64,000 nucleotides of DNA. Origin: Hyphomicrobiaceae bacterium. Lineage in GTDB: Bacteria > Pseudomonadota > Alphaproteobacteria > Rhizobiales > Hyphomicrobiaceae. Below the pieces are notes generated by a model, which worked only from the letters and a program-made list of their open reading frames with translations, was not told where the DNA came from and made no database searches. This document shows positions 34,148 to 42,327 of the stretch, piece after piece (within the stretch, counting starts at the first letter, position 1; each line of letters opens with the position of its first letter). A program made the translations under genes and the position numbers. Location of the stretch: positions 310,001 to 374,000 of the forward strand of contig JACKJH010000003.1 in the NCBI GenBank assembly GCA_020638055.1, given 5' to 3'.

Positions 34148-34864
34148 ATGCATCACGATGTTGTAGAACTGCGCGATTTCTATGCCAGCCGGCTTGGTGG
34201 GGTCGTGCGCCGAACGCTGCAACCCCACATTCGTGCGTGCTGGACGTCGGTCAAGGGCGATACCGTGGTCGGTCTTGGTTTCGCCACGCCCTACCTTGCC
34301 GGTTTCCGCAAAGACGCAAAACGGCTCGCAGCGCTTATGCCGGCGCGCCAGGGCGCGCTTGTCTGGCCGCGCGATGGAGGCACCCTTTCTGCTCTCGCCG
34401 ACGAAGACAAGCTGCCTTTGCTCGATGCATCAGTTGATAAGCTGCTGGCGGTGCATTGTCTTGAAAACGCCGAGCGTGTGCGGCCGATGCTTCGCGAAAT
34501 GTGGCGCGTGCTTGCCCCGCAGGGCAGCCTCATCATTATAACTCCAAATCGGCGTGGCGTTTGGGCACGCATCGACACGACCCCCTTCGGCCAGGGCCAG
34601 CCCTACAGTTGGCGTCAGTTGAAGATGCTTTTGAGCGATGCGTTATTAACGCCGGTCAATTGGTCTGGTGCGCTCTTCGTTCCACCCTTCGATAGCCGGC
34701 TCATTGTGCGGACGGCCCGTGGTATCGAGCGGCTGGGGGAAAGGTTGACGCCTGGCTTTTCAGGCGTAATTGTTGTTGAAGCCAAGAAGGACGTCATCGC
34801 GCCGATCGGCAAAGTGGCACGTGCCCCTGTCATAGGTGAATTGGCTGCGGTAAAACGGCGTTAG
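34148..34864 (+). CDS. SAM-dependent class I methyltransferase (type 11-like)
   Basis: A 238-residue protein with the Rossmann-type methyltransferase core. A degenerate glycine motif (VVGLGFATPYL) lies near residue 40, LPLLDASVDKLLAVHCLENA corresponds to motif IV, and LREMWRVLAPQGSLIIITPN is the typical post-motif strand-helix of type 11 methyltransferases. The acceptor substrate is unknown. It is divergent from gloB. No signal peptide or membrane segment is seen. Confidence 0.85.
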   Translation: MHHDVVELRDFYASRLGGVVRRTLQPHIRACWTSVKGDTVVGLGFATPYLAGFRKDAKRLAALMPARQGALVWPRDGGTLSALADEDKLPLLDASVDKLLAVHCLENAERVRPMLREMWRVLAPQGSLIIITPNRRGVWARIDTTPFGQGQPYSWRQLKMLLSDALLTPVNWSGALFVPPFDSRLIVRTARGIERLGERLTPGFSGVIVVEAKKDVIAPIGKVARAPVIGELAAVKRR

Positions 34865-34988
34865 AGGCCCGCCACGCTTGCGCGGACCGGAAGGTGACGC
34901 AGGTTGGCCACACTGGTTAGCAACGATGTGGAAATTTGCGCTAACGAGCTTGTTGCGCTATTCGCGATTCCATTAAACGTGAACGACT

Positions 34989-35089
34989 AGAGCATTTTCC
35001 GACGAAGTGGGCACCGGTTCGTCGCAGAAAATGCGACAAAACAAGAAGCTGGAGCGCCGATCCGATTCCATCGGATCGGAATGCGCTCT
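34989..35089. repeat. Single complete family 1 palindrome
   Basis: A 101-bp complete unit. The first hairpin runs AGCATTTTCCGACGAA to TTCGTCGCAGAAAATGC. The second is GATCCGATTCCATCGGATC flanked by GAGCGCC and ATGCGCTC. It sits in the gap before the L,D-transpeptidase gene. Confidence 0.93.
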
Positions 35090-35163
35090 AGATGCGTTGA
35101 AATCGAGCGCTCTAACACCGTCGGCGCACTTGTATGTGCCGCTCCAGAAGGCGAGGGATCCGC

Positions 35164-35925
35164 ATGAAATACTTGGGCATCATGCTGGCAGCCGTTGTTT
35201 CTGTCATCGCAGTCCCGCATGGAACTGTCCGTGCGCAGGGTTGGACGGAGCGTGGTCCGGTTTTCGAAAGCGACTTGCGGCGCAAAGAGGAACAGAAGGA
35301 AGCGCGCCGCGAGGCAGCGCGTAAACGCTACAAACCCACTGTCTATCCCAAGTATATGGAGGGCGGTGAGCGCCCCGACATCAAGCCAGCCGCACCGCCT
35401 GTGGTTTACCTCAGCAGAAAAGAACCGGTTGGATCGATCATCATCGATACACAGGAGCGCAAACTCTATTACGTGCTGCCAGGCAACAAGGCCTACCGCT
35501 ATCCCATTTCGGTCGGCCGCGAAGGTTTCACCTGGACTGGATCGGAGCGTGTAAGCCGCATTGCATCGTGGCCGTCTTGGACACCGCCACCGGAGATGCG
35601 CCAACGCGTTCCAGGTCTGCCAATCACTGTCTCAGGCGGCATCAAGAACCCGCAGGGCGCACGCGCTCTCTATCTTGGCAGTACGGTCTACCGCATACAT
35701 GGTACCAACAATGAACGTACTGTTGGGCGTGCCAACTCTTCAGGTTGCTTTCGGTTGGCAAATGAGCACGTCGTGCACTTAGCCTCGATTGCAAAAGTCG
35801 GCACGAAGGTGCGGGTATTGAAGTCGTATAATGGCGGCGTCAGCGAGAGTCTGCCTTTGACGTCGTTGTTCGACTTTGATTTGGGTTTCGGCGAAGAGCC
35901 GCCGGCCAAAACAAAACGCAAATAG
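35164..35925 (+). CDS. L,D-transpeptidase (YkuD domain)
   Basis: A 253-residue exported enzyme. A signal peptide (YLGIMLAAVVSVIAVPHGTVRAQG) is followed by a basic linker and a YkuD domain from about residue 85 (GSIIIDTQERKLYYVLPG). The catalytic motif is complete: HGTNNERTVGRANSSGCFRL, with His and the nucleophile Cys. Such enzymes make 3-3 crosslinks in peptidoglycan or attach proteins to it, important in Hyphomicrobiales cell walls. The ATG at 35164 follows GAGGG; the upstream extension to 35134 lacks a signal. Confidence 0.94.
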   Translation: MKYLGIMLAAVVSVIAVPHGTVRAQGWTERGPVFESDLRRKEEQKEARREAARKRYKPTVYPKYMEGGERPDIKPAAPPVVYLSRKEPVGSIIIDTQERKLYYVLPGNKAYRYPISVGREGFTWTGSERVSRIASWPSWTPPPEMRQRVPGLPITVSGGIKNPQGARALYLGSTVYRIHGTNNERTVGRANSSGCFRLANEHVVHLASIAKVGTKVRVLKSYNGGVSESLPLTSLFDFDLGFGEEPPAKTKRK

Positions 35926-35955
35926 CTTGTGCCATAACGGCTGCCGCCGCCTTGA

Positions 35956-36180
35956 GCGCGCCCACGCAAGGATGTGTTGGCGTGCGGTACACCAGCAAGT
36001 CGCGGCGGCATTTATGCTTCGGTCGAGGCTGGTTACAACAAAACCGATGCGCCAAATGTTGCAGCGCAAGTTCCCTCCGAGGTGGTCGACGGTACGGTGG
36101 GTGGCAGTGGCGGCTCTGGCGGTGGTGTCTACGGCCTCACAGACACCAATAGCTTCGGATTTCATAGTCTGCCGTCAATG
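35956..36180 (+). pseudogene. Possible remnant of an outer-membrane beta-barrel gene
   Basis: In the gap between the L,D-transpeptidase and metW, one frame reads GGIYASVEAGYNKTDAPNV followed by a Gly-rich stretch and GVYGLTDTNSFGF. This resembles the start of an outer-membrane barrel, but there is no signal peptide and no complete gene, and the frame runs on into antisense of metW. It may be a decayed fragment or coincidence. Confidence 0.25.
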
Positions 36181-36210
36181 CACTGCGCAGTAAACCAGCC
36201 CGTCAGATCA

Positions 36211-36876
36211 TCACCGGCGCTTCAGCAAAAACACCGCCTTCTCACCAAGCAGGTTTTGCAGCCAGATCGATTGCTTGATGCCGAGCCGCTTGCCGCGTGC
36301 GTTGAACGAAAACGCATCCTCAACTTCCGCTTCGATGGACTTCACCAGGTCAGCGAAATCGTAGATCGTGCACAAATGCGCGTTCGGCGTCTCATACCAG
36401 CTTTCAGGCAGATTATCGGTAACGGGCATACGCCCGTTGATGAGCAACCCACCTCGCACTTTCCAATGTCCAAAGTTGGGGAATGAAACGATTGCACGCC
36501 GGCCGATCCGCAAAAGATTCTCAAGTACGGTTTTGGGGCGGCGCGTTGCCTGGATGGTGAGGCTGAGAATTGCATAATCGAAGGCATCGTCGGGGTAGTC
36601 AGCAAGGTCGTTGTCCGCGTCCCCCTGAATGACCGATAGGCCGCGCGCAACACAGGCGTTGACCTTCTCGCGCTCGATCTCTATGCCGCGCGCATCAACT
36701 CCCTTTTCCTCGCCAAGCAATTGCAACAGTGCCCCATCGCCGCAGCCGACATCGAGAACCCGCGCGCCCTTCGCCACCATTTCAGCAATCAACAGGTGGT
36801 CAGGGCGTGTCGAGGCCTGGATATTGCTGGCGCGGCGAAGTGCACTCATGCCGGTTCGATCCTCATGTGAACTCAT
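36211..36876 (-). CDS. metW: Methionine biosynthesis protein MetW
   Basis: A 221-residue class I methyltransferase-fold protein of the MetW family. The SAM motif is RVLDVGCGDGALLQLL (near residue 38), and VIQGDADNDLADYPDDAFDY and VSFPNFGHWKVR are strongly typical of MetW. It acts with MetX; in several bacteria a MetX-MetW complex is required for homoserine acetylation. Its ATG overlaps the metX stop by 4 bp (ATGA), so the two are translationally coupled and share the SAM-II riboswitch upstream of metX. Confidence 0.96.
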   Translation of the reverse strand: MSSHEDRTGMSALRRASNIQASTRPDHLLIAEMVAKGARVLDVGCGDGALLQLLGEEKGVDARGIEIEREKVNACVARGLSVIQGDADNDLADYPDDAFDYAILSLTIQATRRPKTVLENLLRIGRRAIVSFPNFGHWKVRGGLLINGRMPVTDNLPESWYETPNAHLCTIYDFADLVKSIEAEVEDAFSFNARGKRLGIKQSIWLQNLLGEKAVFLLKRR

Positions 36877-38090
36877 GTCTGCAAGCCCCTGTGCTGGGCA
36901 GCGGCGTTGATGAAGCCAGCCACGGATGCAAAAAATTCCGGTTCATCGAGCAGGAATGCATCGTGCCCCTTATTGGATTCAATTTCGACAAACGACACGT
37001 TGGCAGCAACCGCGTTCAAAGCCCTGACGATATGCCGGCTTTCACGCGTCGGATAGAGCCAGTCGGATGTGAAAGAGACCACCAGGAAGCGCGTGCGCGT
37101 TCCCCTGAACGCATTGGCAAGAAAATTTCCATGCTCGGCCGCGATGTCGAAATAGTCCATTGCACGCGTGATGTAGAGATACGCATTGGCATCGAAGCGA
37201 TCTACGAATGTCGAGCCCTGGTGGCGAAGATAGCTTTCCACCTGGAAATCGGCATCGAACGAAAACGTGCGTTCGTCGCGGTTCTGCAGGTTGCGCCCGA
37301 ACTTGTGATGCAGCGCCTCTTCCGACAGATAGGTAATGTGGGCAGCCATGCGCGCAACGCCCAAACCCTTTTCCGGAACACGGCCATGTTCGAAATAATC
37401 GCCGCGGCACCAGTCGGGGTCAGCCATGACAGCCTGTCGTCCAACCTCGTGAAATGCAATGTTCTGCGATGAGTGTCGCGCAGCCGTTGCAATCGGCATG
37501 GCGGCAAACACGCGATCCTTATGGCGCACAGCCCAGTCGAGCACCTGCATACCGCCCATTGAACCACCGATGACGGCAAACAGTTGTCCGATGCCGAGAT
37601 GATCGATCAAACGAACCTGCGCATTGACCATGTCGGAAATCGTGATGACGGGAAATGCGAGGCCGTACGGTCTTCCGGTTTTGGGGTTTAGCGAAGCTGG
37701 GCCGGTTGTGCCCATGCAGCCGCCAAGTATGTTGGCACAGATGATGAAGAATTTGTCGGTATCGATGGCCTTGCCAGGACCGATGAGCGTTTCCCACCAG
37801 CCAGGCTTCCCGGTCACGGGGTTCTTGCCGACGACGTATTGATCGCCCGTGAGTGCGTGGCAGACGAGGATCGCGTTGGACTTGTCCTCGTTCAAGGTAC
37901 CCCAGGTCTCGTAGGCGACCTGGAAGGATGGCAGTTGCTGGCCACTGTCCAGCTTGAGCGGTTCATTATCAAAACGGACGACCTTGGAGGACGGCGTCCA
38001 GGCTTCCTTCAGACGAGGCAACGTCTCAAGCAGGCTGGTCTCGCCTGCCGGTCCAACGTCTTCGATACTGGGCTTTGCGATCTCGTTCAC
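36873..38090 (-). CDS. metX: Homoserine O-acetyltransferase
   Basis: A 405-residue alpha/beta-hydrolase that acetylates homoserine, the first committed step of methionine synthesis. The nucleophile elbow is VIGGSMGGMQVLDWA (Ser near 163). The Asp is in VSFTSDWLYPTRESR, and the His in SNKGHDAFLLDEPEF. The start is a GTG preceded by GGGAG, which is part of a hairpin (CTCCAACC/GGTTGGGAG), so start-site access may be structurally controlled. A SAM-II riboswitch and a terminator lie upstream, giving feedback by S-adenosylmethionine. Confidence 0.97.
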   Translation of the reverse strand: MNEIAKPSIEDVGPAGETSLLETLPRLKEAWTPSSKVVRFDNEPLKLDSGQQLPSFQVAYETWGTLNEDKSNAILVCHALTGDQYVVGKNPVTGKPGWWETLIGPGKAIDTDKFFIICANILGGCMGTTGPASLNPKTGRPYGLAFPVITISDMVNAQVRLIDHLGIGQLFAVIGGSMGGMQVLDWAVRHKDRVFAAMPIATAARHSSQNIAFHEVGRQAVMADPDWCRGDYFEHGRVPEKGLGVARMAAHITYLSEEALHHKFGRNLQNRDERTFSFDADFQVESYLRHQGSTFVDRFDANAYLYITRAMDYFDIAAEHGNFLANAFRGTRTRFLVVSFTSDWLYPTRESRHIVRALNAVAANVSFVEIESNKGHDAFLLDEPEFFASVAGFINAAAQHRGLQT

Positions 38091-38094
38091 GGCT

Positions 38095-38126
38095 CGCTCC
38101 CAACCTCGTACAAGAGCGGGGTTGGA
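38095..38126 (-). promoter_or_regulatory. Hairpin covering the metX Shine-Dalgarno
   Basis: On the minus strand CTCCAACC pairs with GGTTGGGAG around the loop CCGCTCTTGTACGA. The right arm contains the GGGAG used for the metX GTG start. It could sequester the ribosome-binding site as a second, translational layer of SAM-II control. This is inference from complementarity. Confidence 0.5.
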
Positions 38127-38134
38127 GCGGACAT

Positions 38135-38195
38135 GAAAAAAGACCGTTCCTCTAGTCCCGCGCTTTCGCTGGCCGGTTCAACCGAGTGACGGTCT
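38135..38195 (-). terminator. Terminator-like expression platform of the SAM-II riboswitch
   Basis: On the minus strand AGACCGT (38189-38195) pairs with ACGGTCT (38141-38147), enclosing a GC-rich region with further small hairpins, and is followed directly by a run of T. It lies between the aptamer and metX and so can act as a SAM-dependent terminator. Confidence 0.65.
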
Positions 38196-38202
38196 CGCAC
38201 GG

Positions 38203-38256
38203 CCTTTTAGCGATTTTTTTTACGTGGCTGCAAGCCGGCCGGCCAAATCACCACGA
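38203..38256 (-). ncRNA. SAM-II riboswitch aptamer upstream of metX
   Basis: The minus strand contains the SAM-II consensus. A stem CGTGG/CCACG encloses TGATTTGG...GCTTGCAG, and is followed by an A-rich strand ending ATCGCTAAAAG. The GATTT of the loop can pair with AAATC downstream to form the characteristic H-type pseudoknot. SAM-II senses S-adenosylmethionine and is found almost only in alphaproteobacteria and some Bacteroidetes, in front of metX/metA or metC. Position, orientation and sequence all fit. Confidence 0.95.
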
Positions 38257-38343
38257 AGATACAACTTCTTGGATAGCTGAATACGTGCCATCAGGTCAAG
38301 GGCAACTATGCTGACAAGGTTTCCAGTGAGTAGTGTCTCACCC

Positions 38344-38590
38344 TAGTGTTCTGGATCGAACGTTTGATTCCCGGGCGAAGGTCGTCAAACGATCGTGAAT
38401 CCAGAACACAAACAATGAGAATGCCAGAGCATGTTCAGCCGAAGTGTGCGCGGTTCGGCGTGAAGAACATGCTCAAAATAAAAGAAAATAGAGCGCGTTC
38501 GCGATTCCATGAAAAGTGAACGCGCTCTAGGGTTCCGGGCTGACGCGTCGGGGCCCGACAGGGAACCAAGCGTCAGAGTCGGAACCCTAG
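38344..38590. repeat. 247-bp composite palindromic repeat, copy 1
   Basis: Three palindromic modules in series. Module a is TAGTGTTCTGGAT ... ATCCAGAACAC. Module b is a family 2 unit, AGAGCATGTTCAGCCGAAG ... GAACGCGCTCT. Module c is CTAGGGTTCCG ... CGGAACCCTAG with inner CTGACGC/GCGTCAG. The whole block recurs at 59641-59887 with only two differences seen. It ends about 70 bp before the hisC start. Confidence 0.95.
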
Positions 38591-38661
38591 GAATCGCCTT
38601 TCGCCTCGTCTATGAATGCCGCGCTTGCAACCATAGCCGCATTCTCAACAAAGACCTTCAA

Positions 38662-39765
38662 ATGACCTCAATTGCCCCCACGCCCAGACCCGGAATTCTC
38701 CAGATCGAGGCTTACGTCCCCGGCGAGAGCAAACTGCCGTCGGGCGTGAAACCGGCCAAGCTGTCGTCCAACGAAACACCGCTGGGGCCATCGCCCCTTG
38801 CGGTTGAAGCCTACCAATCCGTTGCCGGACAACTTGAGCGCTACCCCGACGGCCAGGCGACCATTCTGCGTGAGGCGATTGCAAGCCGATACGGGCTCGA
38901 TGTCGAGCGGATCGTTTGCGGATCTGGTTCCGATGAGATCCTCACGATGTTGGCGCACGCATATCTGGGTCCAGGTGACGAAGCGATCTACACCCAACAT
39001 GGTTTTCTCGTATATCGCATCGCTATTCTCGCAAACGGCGCGACGCCTGTGGTGGCACCCGAGCAGAATCTGAAAACCGATGTCGATGCCATTCTGAAAC
39101 GGGTTACCGACAATACGCGGATGGTTTTTCTTGCCAACCCGAACAACCCGACCGGAACCTATATTCCGATTGATGAGGTAAGACGCCTGAGGTCTGGCCT
39201 TCGCGGCGACATCCTTCTCGTGCTCGATGGCGCCTATGCCGAATACGTAGTGCGCAACGACTACGAAGCGGGCATTGAGCTGGTGGCGACCACCCACAAC
39301 ACGGTTATGACGCGCACATTCTCCAAGATCCACGGACTTGCGGCACTGCGCATCGGCTGGGGTTATTGTCCACTGGCCGTCGCTGATGTGTTGAACCGCA
39401 TTCGTGGGCCTTTCAACCTGTCGAGCGCTGCCATCGCTGCAGGCGCCGCCGCAATCGCTGATACCGCACACGTCGAAAAGTCAGTTGCTCACAATTCCGA
39501 ATGGCTGCCGAGGCTGGAAACCGAAATCGCCAGGCTTGGGCTGACAGTGACACCCAGCGTGGCCAACTTCATTCTCATCCATTTCCCCGACCAGCCCGGG
39601 AAAACCGCTCGCGATGCTGATGCATTCTTGAAATCCAAGGGGCTAATCTTGCGTATGGTTGGCGCCTACGGGCTCGGTCACTGCTTGCGGATGACAATTG
39701 GAACCGAAGATGAGAACCGCCGGGTCATAGCCGCACTTTCGCAATTCATGGGGGCGCTGGGCTGA
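38662..39765 (+). CDS. hisC: Histidinol-phosphate / aromatic aminotransferase
   Basis: A 367-residue class II PLP aminotransferase. SSNETPLGPSPLAVEAY near the N-terminus, NPNNPTGTY in the middle, and the PLP lysine in TFSKIHGLAALRIGWGY are characteristic of HisC. I choose the ATG at 38662; the longer frame begins inside the 247-bp repeat. Its stop overlaps the tyrA start by one base (TGATGG). That linkage suggests it also, or mainly, transaminates prephenate or phenylpyruvates for tyrosine/phenylalanine synthesis, as known for HisC-type enzymes next to tyrA in this order. Confidence 0.94.
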   Translation: MTSIAPTPRPGILQIEAYVPGESKLPSGVKPAKLSSNETPLGPSPLAVEAYQSVAGQLERYPDGQATILREAIASRYGLDVERIVCGSGSDEILTMLAHAYLGPGDEAIYTQHGFLVYRIAILANGATPVVAPEQNLKTDVDAILKRVTDNTRMVFLANPNNPTGTYIPIDEVRRLRSGLRGDILLVLDGAYAEYVVRNDYEAGIELVATTHNTVMTRTFSKIHGLAALRIGWGYCPLAVADVLNRIRGPFNLSSAAIAAGAAAIADTAHVEKSVAHNSEWLPRLETEIARLGLTVTPSVANFILIHFPDQPGKTARDADAFLKSKGLILRMVGAYGLGHCLRMTIGTEDENRRVIAALSQFMGALG

Positions 39766-40718
39766 TGGCAGATACAACTCACCCCATGTTCAAGCGGCTC
39801 GCGCTGATCGGTATAGGCTTGATAGGATCATCGATCTCTCACGCAGCGCGCAGGCATGGCGCTCTGGTCGGTGAAATCGTCGGCTCTTCGGCAACCGAGG
39901 CGACGCGCACAAAGGCACTGGAACTTGGGCTGATCGACAAAGCATATGCGACGGCTGCGGAAGCAGCCCAAAATGCCGATCTCATTATCGTCTGCACACC
40001 AGTTGGCGTCTGCGGGCGCGTCGCACAGGAAATCGGACCGCATCTTTCGCCTGATGCCATCGTGTCAGACGTTGGCTCCGTCAAGACGTCGATCGTTGCG
40101 GATATGGCGCCTCATCTGCCCGCAGGCGTGCACTTCGTACCTGGCCATCCCATTGCTGGAACAGAGCAGTCCGGCCCAGAGGCCGGGTTCGCAGAACTGT
40201 TTGATGGGCGCTGGTGCATCCTGACGCCACCCGACGGCGCCGAGCAGCCAGCGGCGAAAAAACTGGCGGCGTTCTGGACGGGGCTTGGTGCCAAGGTCGA
40301 GATTATGACGCCGGAACACCACGATCTTGTGCTGGCAATCACCTCGCATCTGCCGCACCTCATTGCGTTCAATATCGTCAACACAGCCGAACATTTAAAG
40401 CGGGTCACTGACAGCGAAGTCATCAAGTTTTCAGCCGGCGGCTTCCGCGATTTCACGCGTATCGCGGCATCCGACCCGACCATGTGGCGGGACGTCTTCT
40501 TGAATAACAAGGAGGCCGTACTGCACATGCTGAAGCGCTTCGGCGAGGATTTGTCAGCCTTGGAGGCCGCGATCCGGGCGGACGACGGTGCAACCTTGTT
40601 CAAGCGTTTCGCGGAGGCACGCGCAATTCGCCGTGGTATCGTTGAGGCTGGACAAGATATCGCGTCGCCTGACTTTGGACGAAGCGGTAAGGCTGTCCCC
40701 AATAGCGGCAAGCGTTGA
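39765..40718 (+). CDS. tyrA: Prephenate/arogenate (cyclohexadienyl) dehydrogenase
   Basis: A 317-residue TyrA-type dehydrogenase. The NAD(P) Rossmann motif is LALIGIGLIGSSISHAAR (residues 11-28), followed by LIIVCTPVG and SDVGSVKTSI. The catalytic HPIAGTEQSGPEAGF loop is present, and the helical C-terminal domain includes GGFRDFTRIAASDPTMW. The product oxidatively decarboxylates prephenate or arogenate in tyrosine synthesis. It overlaps hisC by one base and is presumably co-transcribed. No ACT domain is present, so allosteric control by tyrosine is not evident. Confidence 0.95.
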   Translation: MADTTHPMFKRLALIGIGLIGSSISHAARRHGALVGEIVGSSATEATRTKALELGLIDKAYATAAEAAQNADLIIVCTPVGVCGRVAQEIGPHLSPDAIVSDVGSVKTSIVADMAPHLPAGVHFVPGHPIAGTEQSGPEAGFAELFDGRWCILTPPDGAEQPAAKKLAAFWTGLGAKVEIMTPEHHDLVLAITSHLPHLIAFNIVNTAEHLKRVTDSEVIKFSAGGFRDFTRIAASDPTMWRDVFLNNKEAVLHMLKRFGEDLSALEAAIRADDGATLFKRFAEARAIRRGIVEAGQDIASPDFGRSGKAVPNSGKR

Positions 40719-40782
40719 GCCGGCAAAGTCTGTCGCGCTTGCTGTGAGTTCCGCAGGTCACCTGCACAACGCTATCATTGCG

Positions 40783-41475
40783 ATGGTCGAGGCTATGCAC
40801 GACCTTTGGATTTTTGGCTACGGTTCATTGATGTGGCGGCCGGGGTTCGCCCATGAAGAAGCATGCCGCGCTCGTCTTGTCGGCTATTCACGCCGGTTCT
40901 GCGTGACGAGCGTACATCATCGCGGTTCAGCAAAGCGGCCAGGGCTGGTGCTGGGGCTTGACCGTGGTGGGGTATGCGAGGGCGTTGCCTATCGTGTTGC
41001 GGCCAAAAACGTGAAGGACGTACTTTGCTATTTGCGCGCCCGTGAGCAGGTCAATGGCGTATATCGCGAGGCATTGCTGCCAATCGAAACCCAGGGCAAA
41101 AAAGCTGGCGTGGTGGCAGCCATCACCTACATCGTCGAGCGTGACCACCCAAGTTACGCCGGACATCTTTCACTTGAAACGCAAGCTGAACTCATTCGTG
41201 GCGCGTGCGGCCGCTCAGGCGTCAATCTCGACTACCTCATCAATACCCTTCGCCACATGTCCGAACTTGGCATTCGCGAGCGCGAACTTGAACGTTTGAT
41301 GGTCGTACTGGGCAGCTTCTTTGCACGCACTCCGTCGCGGGGGCTGGTGTCACCGCGCGCTGAAGTCTTGCGGCGCATCTCCGTACGCGAGCGGATGCCA
41401 CAGTGTTCCGTCAAGCGGATGCGCCCAGATGCACGCCGCCGGTTTGGCTACCGCATGAAGGTCAATTGCCAGTGA
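40783..41475 (+). CDS. ChaC-like gamma-glutamylcyclotransferase
   Basis: A 230-residue protein with the ChaC core. FGYGSLMWRPGF near residue 10 is the substrate-binding loop of the family, followed by RLVGYSRRFCVTSVHHRGS, then the region holding the expected catalytic Glu (LRAREQVNGVYREALLPI). ChaC enzymes cleave glutathione to 5-oxoproline and Cys-Gly. The basic C-terminal tail (MRPDARRRFGYRMK) is an extension. The start is uncertain: ATG at 40783 or 40795, neither with a clean ribosome-binding site; the longer frame to 40588 overlaps tyrA. Confidence 0.88.
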   Translation: MVEAMHDLWIFGYGSLMWRPGFAHEEACRARLVGYSRRFCVTSVHHRGSAKRPGLVLGLDRGGVCEGVAYRVAAKNVKDVLCYLRAREQVNGVYREALLPIETQGKKAGVVAAITYIVERDHPSYAGHLSLETQAELIRGACGRSGVNLDYLINTLRHMSELGIRERELERLMVVLGSFFARTPSRGLVSPRAEVLRRISVRERMPQCSVKRMRPDARRRFGYRMKVNCQ

Positions 41476-41536
41476 TTGCTTTGCGCGTATCCCGCACGGC
41501 CTTTGAACCAGAGGCCAATGGCATCACGCCGGCAAC

Positions 41537-41983
41537 TCAGTGCCGCGTGATCGAGGCCGGATCATCGTCTTCGCAATGGCCCGTCTGCAGATCAAACGCA
41601 ATGCGTTGCGCGTCGCGGTGGCTTTCCGCAAGCAGGTGGACGTGCACCTCATTGGCGCCCATCATTGCACCGCGGTGACGGATTTCAGCCAGGTTGAGCG
41701 AGGGTGAATCCGGTCCCAAAACGCCAACATCCAAAGCAGTGCGCTGACCGTCTTCGTTGCGCCTGACAAGAATGACATTGCCCGTGGTAATGGCAGGGCA
41801 GTCCAAAAGCGTATAGATCGTGTGGACATACCGGTGGCCTGATGCACCCGTCCAGAACTGGAAGCGCTGCATCAGCTCTTCCGATTCGGCAACAACGGAT
41901 TGTTGATCAGTACCGGTCATGCGCGATCTGGCAAGCCCGCGGCTGGTGCGAGCCTCTTCGAAATTTATGATACGCGCACTCAT
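41537..41983 (-). CDS. Conserved-looking protein of unknown function
   Basis: A 148-residue soluble protein I do not recognise. The first 35 residues are polar and probably flexible. The rest looks folded, with FWTGASGHRYVHTIYTLLDC, a central GNVILVRRNEDGQRTALDVG and IRHRGAMMGANEVHVHLLAE. There is no signal peptide or membrane helix. The codon use resembles that of its neighbours and the antisense frames are weaker, which supports a real gene. It is convergent with the ChaC-like gene. Confidence 0.75.
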   Translation of the reverse strand: MSARIINFEEARTSRGLARSRMTGTDQQSVVAESEELMQRFQFWTGASGHRYVHTIYTLLDCPAITTGNVILVRRNEDGQRTALDVGVLGPDSPSLNLAEIRHRGAMMGANEVHVHLLAESHRDAQRIAFDLQTGHCEDDDPASITRH

Positions 41984-42327
41984 GACTTCACTACCCCTGT
42001 TTACTCAACGCTCGACGCACGCTTTTGCGTGTCTGAATTACAAGCTGGAGTGTGCATGAAAGTTCTAGCTAAATTATGGCTCCCGCATTGCCATTTGCCA
42101 ACGTGGTCAACAGTGCGTAAACCCCTGCTTCATTGGTGAATCCCGTTATGCAGCGATAGCGGTTAACATAACCTTGAGCGCCCGCATTTTGCGCATGTGC
42201 AGACGCTCTTAAATCCGGTCAGTGTGGCCTGTTTCCATCTCTACGTCCTGCTGCCGAGGCGCCGCGAAATTGCCTGCCCCTGCCCTCCTGACCTGCCCAG
42301 ATGGCATTTTGCCTATCGCACGGCGCT
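41984..42327. other. Intergenic region between the unknown gene and nrdJ
   Basis: About 340 bases. A short palindrome GGTTAACATAACC is present near 42165, but I see no coding frame, repeat family or clear terminator. Confidence 0.35.

Noticed and set aside
33916..34149. N-terminal extension of gloB by 78 codons
   Set aside because: It lacks similarity to glyoxalase II, overlaps the divergent methyltransferase start, and the ATG at 33915 has a proper ribosome-binding site.
38509..38661. Upstream extension of hisC starting in the 247-bp repeat
   Set aside because: The same opening codons occur at 59806 in the other repeat copy without hisC, so they belong to the repeat.
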